Source: Clostridiaceae bacterium (GTDB taxonomy: Bacteria; Bacillota; Clostridia; Saccharofermentanales; DTU023). Taken from it: 6,776 nt of DNA. The stretch lies in NCBI GenBank assembly GCA_012728535.1, contig JAAYEX010000134.1:1-6776 (forward strand). Direction: 5' to 3'. Positions within the stretch are counted from its first letter, which is position 1, and each line of letters starts with the position of its first letter. The notes beneath the pieces are model-generated. The model was not told the DNA's origin, ran no database searches, and saw only the letters and a program-made list of their open reading frames with translations. Made by a program: the position numbers and the translations under genes. This document shows, piece by piece, positions 1-6,163 of the stretch.

Positions 1-228
1 AGCCAAGGTGGCGATATCGATGCTCCTATCTCCCTGCTCACAAAGGCTGTAGCGCTAAAACCTACGGATGCTGATTCCCTGATCTCAGCTTATGCCTTTG
101 TCGCCAACAAGCCTCTACAGATGCCTAAGAACCCTGTTTCAGAACTGCTGCCTAACACCCCCGAGTACACTCTTGATCTATCTGTCTACGGACAACTACC
201 GGGAGGTGCCGCATGTCTAAAGCGTTAA
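1..228 (+). CDS. istA: IS21-family transposase IstA, C-terminal end (partial, starts before the window)
   Basis: The frame is open from base 1 to a TAA at 226-228 and gives 75 residues. The end reads LPNTPEYTLDLSVYGQLPGG, which resembles the short tail of many IS21 transposases after the catalytic DDE core, where a Pro-rich stretch is followed by a D-L-S/x-Y-D-x-L motif. The reading frame overlaps the next gene by 16 bases (213-228), as expected for the translationally coupled istA-istB pair. The DDE catalytic residues would lie upstream and cannot be seen, so whether this transposase is intact is unknown. The assignment rests on the tail resemblance together with the clear IstB-like partner; the tail alone would be weak evidence. 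Confidence 0.65.
   Translation, partial: SQGGDIDAPISLLTKAVALKPTDADSLISAYAFVANKPLQMPKNPVSELLPNTPEYTLDLSVYGQLPGGAACLKR
201..206 (+). promoter_or_regulatory. Ribosome binding site of the istB remnant, inside istA
   Basis: GGGAGG lies 6 bases before the ATG at 213 and within the istA coding sequence. It fixes the istB start and fits translational coupling of the two IS21 genes. Confidence 0.6.
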
Positions 229-428
229 TTGCAGAACTTTGCCGGCAGCTGCGTCTGGAGACTTATATTGCTGACAGCTATGCAAAGGTTGAGGCTGAAA
301 GCCACGAAGATTTTCTGATTAAGCTTTTGACAGAGGCTGTCGCCAGTCGCAACAACGAACGGCGCAAACGCTATATCCGGCAGGCAGGTTTTGTGCTTGC
401 CAAACACACTGAAATGGCAAGGCCATAG
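213..428 (+). pseudogene. istB: Truncated IS21 helper ATPase IstB (N-terminal domain only)
   Basis: Residues 9-60 match the helical N-terminal domain of IstB. They show LCRQLRLETYIADSY, then the acidic EAESHEDFLIKLLTEAV segment, then an Arg-rich helix ending RYIRQAGF; full-length IstB proteins have the same order (L-C-x-x-L-R-L, E-x-x-F-L-x-x-L-L, R-x-x-R-x-I-K-x-A-x-F). After Phe60 the similarity fades and a TAG ends the frame at codon 72. The AAA+ ATPase domain with Walker A and B, about 180 residues, is missing. IstB normally stimulates IstA at the target DNA using ATP, which this fragment could not do. A frame change near 408 gives only about 13 more residues before another stop, so a simple frameshift does not restore the gene. 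A deliberate short protein is possible but unlikely. Confidence 0.7.
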
Positions 429-474
429 TTGTGAAAGCAACATGTAATGACGTTATAAAAGATACAACTTTGGC
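422..474. repeat. Imperfect inverted repeat, 11-bp arms with one mismatch
   Basis: GCCATAGTTGT at 422-432 is the reverse complement of ACAACTTTGGC at 464-474 except for one T/T mismatch, with 31 bases between the arms. The left arm covers the istB stop codon. Neither side is followed by a T-run, so it does not look like an intrinsic terminator. It could be a remnant of insertion-sequence end structure or a weak RNA hairpin; its role is unknown. Confidence 0.45.
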
Positions 475-510
475 ATCAGATATTCATATAGTGCTGAGAA
501 AGGAAATAGA

Positions 511-1290
511 TTAATACTGAATTTCTCCGATAGCTTCCTGTACGATATATTCTCCTGCAGGAATCAGGCCCTCTTTATCGGCAGCAAGCAGCGCCTGCTC
601 GGCCTTCTCCGTTGAAACAGAAGCAAATGAATTATATTGTAAAGGAGACGAAAAGAAATACATTTCTTCGGTTTTTGTAGGGTGTCTTAAGCCCAAGCCT
701 GCTGCGTGCAAGGCCGGTGAAGCCAGTTCTTTGTCGGAAGCTGTCATATCACTATATCGATAATCTCCCAGGATTGGGCAGCCTATCAAAGCCAATTGAA
801 CACGGATTTGATGGCGTCTTCCTGTATCAAGTCGAATTAAGACCAAACTGCGGTTCAGTTCATAATCATGCAAGAGCAGCTTATAAGACAACTCGGCTTT
901 GACACCATCGTGTTCACAGGCTGAACGGACTCTTCCATCCAGGGGCTTTCTTGTCAAATAATCAATGAGAACCCCGCTCTCTTTATCCGGTAAACCGTGA
1001 CAGAGAGCAATATAATCCCGTCTCAAAGATCGACGTCGGATTTGATCAGACAACCTGGAAGCTGCCTTTGATGTCTTGGCGAAGACCATCAGACCACTGA
1101 CCGGTCGGTCCAGCCTGTGAACCAGACCAAGAAAGGCCTCACCCTTCTTCCCTTCATTGACTCGAATATACTCTTTTAGAAGAGCCAGCATGTCCGGATC
1201 TCCGCTATTATCAGCTTGTGAAAGAATCCCTGCAGGCTTTACCACAACCAAGAGATGGTTATCCTCATATAGGATCGGGATTTTCGGCAT
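511..1290 (-). CDS. RluA-family RNA pseudouridine synthase
   Basis: This 259-residue protein isomerises uridine to pseudouridine in rRNA or tRNA. It has the RluA-family signature HRLDRPVSGLMVFAK at residues 58-72 with the catalytic Asp61. Other family blocks are the opening YEDNHLLVVVKPAG (8-21), RRDYIALCHG (90-99), RLDTGRRHQIRVQ (153-165), GD at 175-176, and a final LHA...HP block (194-204). There is no N-terminal S4 RNA-binding domain, which fits the short, S4-less RluA subgroup; the target uridine cannot be told from sequence. About 45 residues follow the last core motif as a tail. AGAGGAG at 1304-1298, 7 bases before the ATG, supports the start. It is transcribed divergently from glpK and its end faces the insertion-sequence remnant. 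Confidence 0.92.
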   Translation of the reverse strand: MPKIPILYEDNHLLVVVKPAGILSQADNSGDPDMLALLKEYIRVNEGKKGEAFLGLVHRLDRPVSGLMVFAKTSKAASRLSDQIRRRSLRRDYIALCHGLPDKESGVLIDYLTRKPLDGRVRSACEHDGVKAELSYKLLLHDYELNRSLVLIRLDTGRRHQIRVQLALIGCPILGDYRYSDMTASDKELASPALHAAGLGLRHPTKTEEMYFFSSPLQYNSFASVSTEKAEQALLAADKEGLIPAGEYIVQEAIGEIQY

Positions 1291-1329
1291 GATTTGACTC
1301 CTCTCTTTGATATCTAATTAAATTCTAGC

Positions 1330-1358
1330 TTATTATAGCAATGACACAGTTATAATAA
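1330..1358. repeat. Perfect 8-bp inverted repeat made of two back-to-back -10 boxes
   Basis: TTATTATA (1330-1337) and TATAATAA (1351-1358) are exact reverse complements separated by 13 bases. Each arm contains one of the two predicted TATAAT boxes, so the repeat may be promoter symmetry, a regulator-binding site, or both. Confidence 0.55.
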
Positions 1359-1389
1359 TAAACAAATGGCAATAATACAGCAGACAAAA

Positions 1390-1395
1390 AGGAGG
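1390..1395 (+). promoter_or_regulatory. Shine-Dalgarno site that sets the glpK start at the GTG
   Basis: AGGAGG, within AAAAAGGAGG, lies 6 bases before GTG 1402. The in-frame ATG at 1366 has no ribosome binding site and lies upstream of this site, so the GTG is the better start. Confidence 0.8.
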
Positions 1396-1401
1396 CAAGT
1401 T

Positions 1402-2892
1402 GTGGGTAAGTATATTTTGGCCTTGGATCAGGGAACTACAAGTTCCCGGGCCTTATTGATTGATCGTGAACTAAATATTATAGCCAGCGCCCAGAAGGAA
1501 TTTCCGCAGTATTATCCTAAGGCCGCCTGGGTCGAGCAGGATCCGATGGAAATATTCTCCTCACAGTTTGCTGTCATGAATGAGGTAATAGCCCAAGCTG
1601 ATATTGCCGCAGAAGATATCGCGGCTATCGGCATCGCCAACCAGCGTGAGACTACAATTTTGTGGAACAAAAACACCGGGCGTCCTGTCTACAATGCCAT
1701 TGTTTGGCAGTGCCGCCGCACTGCCGATATTATTGAGCAGGTGAAAAAGGATGGACACTCGGACTACATACGGGAAGCAACCGGCCTTGTACCTGATGCA
1801 TATTTTTCCGCCAGCAAAATTAAATGGATTTTGGATAATGTTCCTGAAGCACGTGCAGCAGCTTCCGCGGGAGATCTTCTCTTCGGAACAGTCGATAGCT
1901 GGTTGGTCTGGCAGCTTACTGATGGTGCAGCCCATGTCACAGATTATACAAATGCCTCTCGCACTATGCTTTACAACATAGGAGAGTTGATCTGGGATAA
2001 GAAGTTGCTGGAAATCTTTGACATTCCCCGGTCCTGCCTACCTGAAGTGTGCAACAGCAGCGAGATCTATGGCTATTGTAATATACAGGGTCATAAGGTA
2101 CCAATTGCCGCCATCGCCGGAGATCAACAGGCTGCACTCTTCGGCCAGCGTTGCTTCCAGCCGGGTCAGATCAAAAACACTTATGGCACAGGTTGCTTCC
2201 TGCTTATGAACAGCGGATCTAAGATGATCAGCAGTGAGAATGGCCTTGTCACTACGATAGCTTCCGGGATCAAAGGCAAGATTAACTACGCATTGGAAGG
2301 CAGCATTTTTGTTGCCGGTGCTGTTGTGCAGTGGCTCCGCGATGAAATGGATTTTTTCAAACACAGTTCAGAATCCGAGTTTCTGGCAGAAAAAGTAGAA
2401 AACAATGGCGGTGTCTACTTCGTCCCTGCTTTTACCGGGCTTGGAGCTCCCCACTGGGATCAATTTGCCCGTGGCCTGATTATAGGACTTACACGCGGCA
2501 GCAAAATAGGGCACATCAGTCGTGCTGCTCTGGAATCTATTGCTTATCAGACATATGATTTAGTCTCTGCCATGGAAAAGGACAGCGGAATTTCACTTAA
2601 GGAGCTCTATGTAGATGGAGGTGCTGCTGCCAACAATTTCCTAATGCAGTTTCAGGCAGATATCCTCGGTCTTACTGTACATCGGCCGCTAATTCACGAA
2701 TCCACTGCCTTGGGGGCATATTATCTTGCTGGTCTGGCAGTCGGCTGGTTCAGTGATACCGATCAAATTATAGATTTAACCGGAGAAAAAGAGAGTTTCT
2801 TTGTTCAAATGCAACGATCGGAAGCAGATGATTTGTTGAAAAGCTGGCATGAGGCTGTTAAGAGGTCCAGGGGTTGGGCTGAACAGGCCTGA
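1402..2892 (+). CDS. glpK: Glycerol kinase (GTG start)
   Basis: The protein phosphorylates glycerol with ATP to give sn-glycerol 3-phosphate in the cytoplasm. With the GTG start it is 496 residues, the usual length, and begins [16 protein letters not shown]. Visible FGGY-kinase features are the phosphate-binding DQGTTSSR (9-16), the glycerol contacts NQRE (Arg82, Glu83), Trp102, Tyr134 and the catalytic [10 protein letters not shown] with Asp241, then [16 protein letters not shown] and the C-terminal [14 protein letters not shown] and [14 protein letters not shown] blocks. The sequence looks intact and probably active. The loop before Asp241 (residues 223-233) is about three residues shorter than in the E. 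coli and enterococcal enzymes as I recall them. It lacks both the E. coli fructose-1,6-bisphosphate Arg and the Gram-positive phosphorylatable His. No glycerol channel (glpF) or glycerol-phosphate dehydrogenase (glpD) gene is adjacent. Confidence 0.95.
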   Translation: MGKYILALDQGTTSSRALLIDRELNIIASAQKEFPQYYPKAAWVEQDPMEIFSSQFAVMNEVIAQADIAAEDIAAIGIANQRETTILWNKNTGRPVYNAIVWQCRRTADIIEQVKKDGHSDYIREATGLVPDAYFSASKIKWILDNVPEARAAASAGDLLFGTVDSWLVWQLTDGAAHVTDYTNASRTMLYNIGELIWDKKLLEIFDIPRSCLPEVCNSSEIYGYCNIQGHKVPIAAIAGDQQAALFGQRCFQPGQIKNTYGTGCFLLMNSGSKMISSENGLVTTIASGIKGKINYALEGSIFVAGAVVQWLRDEMDFFKHSSESEFLAEKVENNGGVYFVPAFTGLGAPHWDQFARGLIIGLTRGSKIGHISRAALESIAYQTYDLVSAMEKDSGISLKELYVDGGAAANNFLMQFQADILGLTVHRPLIHESTALGAYYLAGLAVGWFSDTDQIIDLTGEKESFFVQMQRSEADDLLKSWHEAVKRSRGWAEQA

Positions 2893-2895
2893 GCG

Positions 2896-2904
2896 TGATA
2901 TAAT
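2896..2904 (+). promoter_or_regulatory. Predicted extended -10 promoter for the two-component operon
   Basis: TGATATAAT begins 4 bases after the glpK stop codon and is a consensus extended -10 (TGnTATAAT). A weak -35, TTGGGC, lies at 2874-2879 at 19-bp spacing. Transcription would start near 2911, giving a leader of about 19 bases that contains the ribosome binding site. This suggests the regulator operon can be made independently of glpK. Confidence 0.5.
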
Positions 2905-2929
2905 TTAACAAAATGTCAAAGGAGGTCTT

Positions 2930-3628
2930 ATGTCAATAACTCCACATATACTAATAGCTGACGATGATCCCGTTGTTCACGAGTCTCTCGGTTTATATCT
3001 GGATGCAGAAAACTTTACTTACGCTTCCGCTTATGACGGCGAAGAAGCTTTGAGCATGGTTCAGACGGAAAAACCTGATTTGATTATATTAGATTTAATG
3101 ATGCCTAAAATGTCCGGCATTGATGTCTGCCGCAATATTCGCAAAAACAGTAATATACCGATCATTATGTTAACTGCAAAGGGCGAAGAAATAGACCGTG
3201 TTTTGGGGTTAGAACTAGGAGCTGATGATTATATCGTCAAGCCTTTTAGCCCGCGCGAAGTTATTGCCAGAATTAAGGTGGTTTTTCGCCGGATTCACGA
3301 TGCTGAGCAAGGTACTCATAATCAATCTATTCTTCGTTTTGACGGACTGGAAATTAATCTGGATAATTACCAGGTAAAAGTTGATGATGAAATCGTAGCT
3401 TTCACGCCTAAAGAAGTCGAGATTCTCTATCTGCTGGCTTCTCATCAGGGACAAGTTATGAGCCGAGAACAAATCTTATCGCAGGTCTGGGGCTATGATT
3501 ACTTTGGTGATACCCGTACTGTTGATACACATATTAAGCGGATCCGTCAGAAGATCGATACAGACAATCCCAAGTATGCATTGATTACCGTATACGGAGT
3601 GGGCTACAAGTTCGAAGCAACAACATGA
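2930..3628 (+). CDS. OmpR/PhoB-family response regulator (PhoP/WalR-like)
   Basis: This 232-residue transcription factor is activated by phosphorylation by the adjacent kinase. Residues 6-122 form the receiver domain: acidic pair Asp11/Asp12, phospho-acceptor Asp55 in LIILDLMMP, Thr82 and Lys104 in the conserved KPF. Residues from about 132 to 230 form the winged-helix DNA-binding domain, with FTPKEVEILYLLA, SREQILSQVWGYDYFGDTR, the recognition-helix segment RTVDTHIKRIRQKI, and the closing TVYGVGYKFE wing. This sequence style is shared by PhoP, WalR and ResD, so I do not assign a name. AAAGGAGG at 2918-2925 sits 4 bases before the ATG. The stop overlaps the kinase start in an ATGA arrangement, showing that the two are co-translated. 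Target genes are unknown. Confidence 0.95.
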   Translation: MSITPHILIADDDPVVHESLGLYLDAENFTYASAYDGEEALSMVQTEKPDLIILDLMMPKMSGIDVCRNIRKNSNIPIIMLTAKGEEIDRVLGLELGADDYIVKPFSPREVIARIKVVFRRIHDAEQGTHNQSILRFDGLEINLDNYQVKVDDEIVAFTPKEVEILYLLASHQGQVMSREQILSQVWGYDYFGDTRTVDTHIKRIRQKIDTDNPKYALITVYGVGYKFEATT

Positions 3629-5472
3629 GAAACAGCTACCTGGTTCGCCGCTTTTTCACTTTGCTGATTGCAGCTGTGATACTCTGGACTGTGCTGACCA
3701 TAGTCTTTTATACTTTTGTAGCACAGCCTGTTTTCACCCGCATAAAAGTCGGTGAAATACTACCGCGTGCCGCACGACTGCTCAATGAACATTCTCCTGC
3801 TGCTTCAGGCGGTGTGGTAACTCCGTTTTTCGCACAATCAGTACTTCAGGCCTATGAGCTTTACGGCAACTGGCTTTTTGCTCTTAATGAAAATGGAGAT
3901 CTGGTCATTAGTTCCCCCCTGCCGGAAAGCCTTGAAGCTGTAGAGCAGGAAATTATGGACATAGTTGTCCGTGAACATGATGGTCTCATGTCCGGAGGAG
4001 GAACTTTGCATCAGACGGAAGAGAATCTGACTGCAAACGCAGGACGTTTTATTGTTCTTTCTCTTGCCATGACGGATAAAAAAGACCCTTCAAGAAAAGT
4101 CGGAAGTTTAATTGTTCTGCAGCCCATGGAGGAGATGAATGCAGGTATCCAAAGTCTAAACTTCGCTCTCATAACCTCTTCAATTATCGTTCTTGTAATT
4201 ATGGTGGTTCCGGTGGCTTATGCTGTCTGGCATTCTTTCAGGCCTTTGGATGAAATACGCCAGATCGCTTTGAACATGAGCAAAGGAGATTTCAGCCAAC
4301 GTGCCAACGAAGATCTGGAAGGAGAAATGGGTGATCTCGCGCGATCTATCAACTATCTCTCAGAGAATCTGTCGATCCTTTTTCAGGAGCTACGGGATCA
4401 AAGCAGCAATTTGCAGCAAATAATTGACGGTATTGCAGAGGGTATTATCGCTGTTGACCGTGATGGAAATATTATCACCTATAATAATCGCCTGTGGGAG
4501 GTCTTTGGTCTTGATGCAGGTGATGAACAGTACGGAACACCCGAGCGCTTTCTCGAGATGCTCAGGCTTGATACACAATTTATCAAGGCAATTGATACCC
4601 GTTCCACTATTTCCTATGTTATTTCTAAGGACCACCGACAGATATCAAGCACCATTACACCACTTTTTTCCGAGCAGGATGTCGTTACGAGCGCCGTAGG
4701 CCTTTTCAGAGATATCACAGAATCGGAGCGTTTAGAGCAGACACGACGTGATTACGTGGCTAATGTTTCTCACGAGTTGCGTACTCCCCTCACCTCCATG
4801 AGAGCCTTGCTGGAACCTCTGGCTGAAGGCATGGTGAAATCCGAAGATGTAAAACAACGTTACTACGAAATTTTGCTGCGTGAGACTATGCGCCTGTCTC
4901 GCCTGATCAATGACATGTTGGAGTTATCACGAATACAGGCAGGCACGGTCGGCATTGAGTTGGATGCAGTTAATCTCTATTCTCTGATTTCCCGTCTCAG
5001 CCTGCGTTATATTCCGATTGCCTCTGACCACGACATCGATCTTTCAGTGGAAGGCTTAAGCGATGATCTACCATTGGTCTGGACCAACGAAGACCGCAGC
5101 GAGCAGATTTTCATAATTCTTTTGGATAATGCGATAAAATTTACGCCGGAAGGTGGTTTAGTCAGAATTGTAATTTCAAATCACGATTATTTCGCCTCAA
5201 TTTCCGTTGTAGATAACGGAGTAGGCATAGCTCCGGAAGATATTGACCATGTCTTTGACCGTTTTTACAAGGTTGACAAAGCTCACAACCAGCCCGGTAC
5301 CGGACTGGGTCTTTCTATAGCAAATGAAATTGCAACACAAATGGGCCAGAAAATCACAGTACAAAGCGAAGAAGGAGTAGGCACGGCCTTCACGGTGACT
5401 ATGCCATACGCTGATGAAATACTGCAATCAATGGATAAGCTGAAGGATGTCTATGACAGTGATGCGCATTAA
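3625..5472 (+). CDS. Membrane sensor histidine kinase with HAMP and PAS domains (PhoR/WalK-like)
   Basis: This 615-residue kinase is the partner of the response regulator whose gene it overlaps by 4 bases. In order it has TM1 (about 10-32), an extracytoplasmic domain (about 33-178), TM2 (about 181-202), a HAMP linker (about 203-256), a PAS domain (about 262-370) opening QIIDGIAEGIIAVDRDG, and a HisKA domain with the phospho-acceptor His383 in VSHELRTPLT. The ATPase domain shows the N box around Asn502 (LLDNAIKFTP), the G1 box DNGVGI (530-535), an F box (DRFYKVD) and the G2 box GTGLGLS (558-564). All catalytic motifs are intact. The extracytoplasmic part contains NWLFALNENGDLVISSP and ends VGSLIVLQPMEEM, which suggests a PAS-like or Cache-like fold, but its ligand is unknown. 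The layout matches PhoR/WalK; none of the usual WalKR neighbours is seen. Confidence 0.95.
   Translation: MRNSYLVRRFFTLLIAAVILWTVLTIVFYTFVAQPVFTRIKVGEILPRAARLLNEHSPAASGGVVTPFFAQSVLQAYELYGNWLFALNENGDLVISSPLPESLEAVEQEIMDIVVREHDGLMSGGGTLHQTEENLTANAGRFIVLSLAMTDKKDPSRKVGSLIVLQPMEEMNAGIQSLNFALITSSIIVLVIMVVPVAYAVWHSFRPLDEIRQIALNMSKGDFSQRANEDLEGEMGDLARSINYLSENLSILFQELRDQSSNLQQIIDGIAEGIIAVDRDGNIITYNNRLWEVFGLDAGDEQYGTPERFLEMLRLDTQFIKAIDTRSTISYVISKDHRQISSTITPLFSEQDVVTSAVGLFRDITESERLEQTRRDYVANVSHELRTPLTSMRALLEPLAEGMVKSEDVKQRYYEILLRETMRLSRLINDMLELSRIQAGTVGIELDAVNLYSLISRLSLRYIPIASDHDIDLSVEGLSDDLPLVWTNEDRSEQIFIILLDNAIKFTPEGGLVRIVISNHDYFASISVVDNGVGIAPEDIDHVFDRFYKVDKAHNQPGTGLGLSIANEIATQMGQKITVQSEEGVGTAFTVTMPYADEILQSMDKLKDVYDSDAH
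5443..5447 (+). promoter_or_regulatory. Weak Shine-Dalgarno deciding the rluF start
   Basis: AAGGA sits inside the kinase gene, 5 bases before ATG 5453. It abuts or overlaps the in-frame ATG at 5447 and is 14 bases from ATG 5462, so 5453 is the best-spaced start. The site is weak, so coupling to translation of the kinase is likely. Confidence 0.4.
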
Positions 5473-6163
5473 CCGCTACATTGCTGCAAGTGGTTACAGC
5501 AGCAGGCGTCAGGCTGACAAATTGATTGAGGCAGGGATGGTAACTATCAACGGTAAAGCTGCGCAACTGGGCGCTGTGGTGGAAGCCGGCGATTTGGTCC
5601 AGGTTGCAGGCCTAACCCTGTATCTGCCCGACGTGGAAGATCTCGTTTACATAGCTTTTAACAAACCACCCGGAATTGTCTGTACTGCCAATCCGAAAAT
5701 AGCTGATAACATTATTGATTTCATAAACTTTCCGCAGAGAATTTTTACTGTAGGCCGGTTGGACCGTGATTCGCGGGGACTGATTTTGCTCACAAACGAT
5801 GGCAAGATCGTCAATCCCCTGATACATGCCAGAAATCAACAATCCAAGGAATACCGAGTCAAGGTTGATAAAGTTATCACTGAGGAATTTTTGGATAAAA
5901 TGAGAACAGGTATCGCAATTTTGGATACGGTAACTCTGCCTGCTAAAGTCGAACGCATTAACAAACACGATTTTTTTATAGAAATAAAGCAGGGTCTTAA
6001 TCGTCAAATCAGACGTATGTGTGAGGCTCTGGGCTATAAAGTTATTGATTTGCAGCGCATCCGCATCATGGATATTACTTTAGATGGACTGGAAGAGGGC
6101 TCCTGGCGCTATCTCAGTCAAAATGAAGTTACAGCTTTAAAAGCGCTTGAAGACGGAGCTTAG
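5453..6163 (+). CDS. rluF: RluF-type 23S rRNA pseudouridine synthase (RsuA family, S4 domain)
   Basis: This 236-residue enzyme should convert a uridine of 23S rRNA to pseudouridine (position 2604 in E. coli numbering if the function is conserved). An S4 RNA-binding domain fills residues 5-52 (MRINRYIAASGYSSRRQADK onward, then INGK). The RsuA-family catalytic motif VGRLDRDSRGLILLTNDG has Asp104. NKPPGI (70-75) and GLNRQIRRMCEALGY (181-195) are family hallmarks. Its resemblance to E. coli RluF is close, as recalled: DNIxDFxN before the catalytic motif, VDKxITEEF, GxxILxTVT, and RIRIM at 202-206. The long basic C-terminal tail of E. coli RluF is absent. ATG 5453 is preferred because of its spacing from AAGGA; ATG 5447 and 5462 are alternatives. 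The gene overlaps the kinase by 20 bases, and its stop overlaps the convergent deaminase stop. Confidence 0.88.
   Translation: MTVMRINRYIAASGYSSRRQADKLIEAGMVTINGKAAQLGAVVEAGDLVQVAGLTLYLPDVEDLVYIAFNKPPGIVCTANPKIADNIIDFINFPQRIFTVGRLDRDSRGLILLTNDGKIVNPLIHARNQQSKEYRVKVDKVITEEFLDKMRTGIAILDTVTLPAKVERINKHDFFIEIKQGLNRQIRRMCEALGYKVIDLQRIRIMDITLDGLEEGSWRYLSQNEVTALKALEDGA

Larger units (their letters stand above)
1..428 (+). mobile_element. Remnant of an IS21-family insertion sequence (3' end of istA plus truncated istB)
   Basis: The first 428 bases carry two overlapping frames in the order and overlap typical of IS21-family elements: the end of a transposase (IstA) followed by its helper ATPase (IstB). 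The second gene stops after about 71 codons, whereas IstB proteins are normally about 250 residues, so the element is broken at its right side. No Walker A coding segment was found in any frame before the next gene at 511. The left part lies outside the window, so the state of istA upstream is unknown. The right boundary is not precisely defined; the remnant could extend into 429-510. Confidence 0.6.
1291..1401. promoter_or_regulatory. Divergent intergenic promoter region between the pseudouridine synthase and glpK
   Basis: This AT-rich gap of 111 bases lies between two divergent start codons. A TATAAT at 1351-1356 points toward glpK, with a predicted transcript start near 1363. A TATAAT on the minus strand at 1337-1332 points toward the pseudouridine synthase, with a predicted start near 1325. 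No good -35 hexamer is seen for either; the positions expected for each -35 fall on or near the other promoter's -10. No convincing catabolite-response (cre) site was found in the gap. Confidence 0.5.

Noticed and set aside
225..443. Open frame of 72 codons antisense to the istB remnant
   Set aside because: It mirrors the istB frame almost exactly; the plus-strand frame has family similarity and a ribosome binding site, this one has neither.
431..446. Possible catabolite-response (cre) site in TGTGAAAGCAACATGT
   Set aside because: It misses the central CG and several other consensus positions and is not near a promoter of a sugar or glycerol gene.
717..902. Open frame of 61 codons on the plus strand inside the RluA-family gene
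   Set aside because: It is fully antisense to conserved catalytic-domain coding sequence and has no initiation signal.
1561..1935. Open frame of 124 codons antisense to glpK
   Set aside because: It lies wholly inside the well-supported glpK gene, has no ribosome binding site or recognisable domain, and reads as a shadow of glpK codon structure.
2038..2364. Open frame of 108 codons antisense to glpK
   Set aside because: It overlaps conserved glpK coding blocks and has no independent support.
5612..6007. Open frame of 131 codons antisense to rluF
   Set aside because: It lies entirely within rluF, shows no motif and is a composition shadow.
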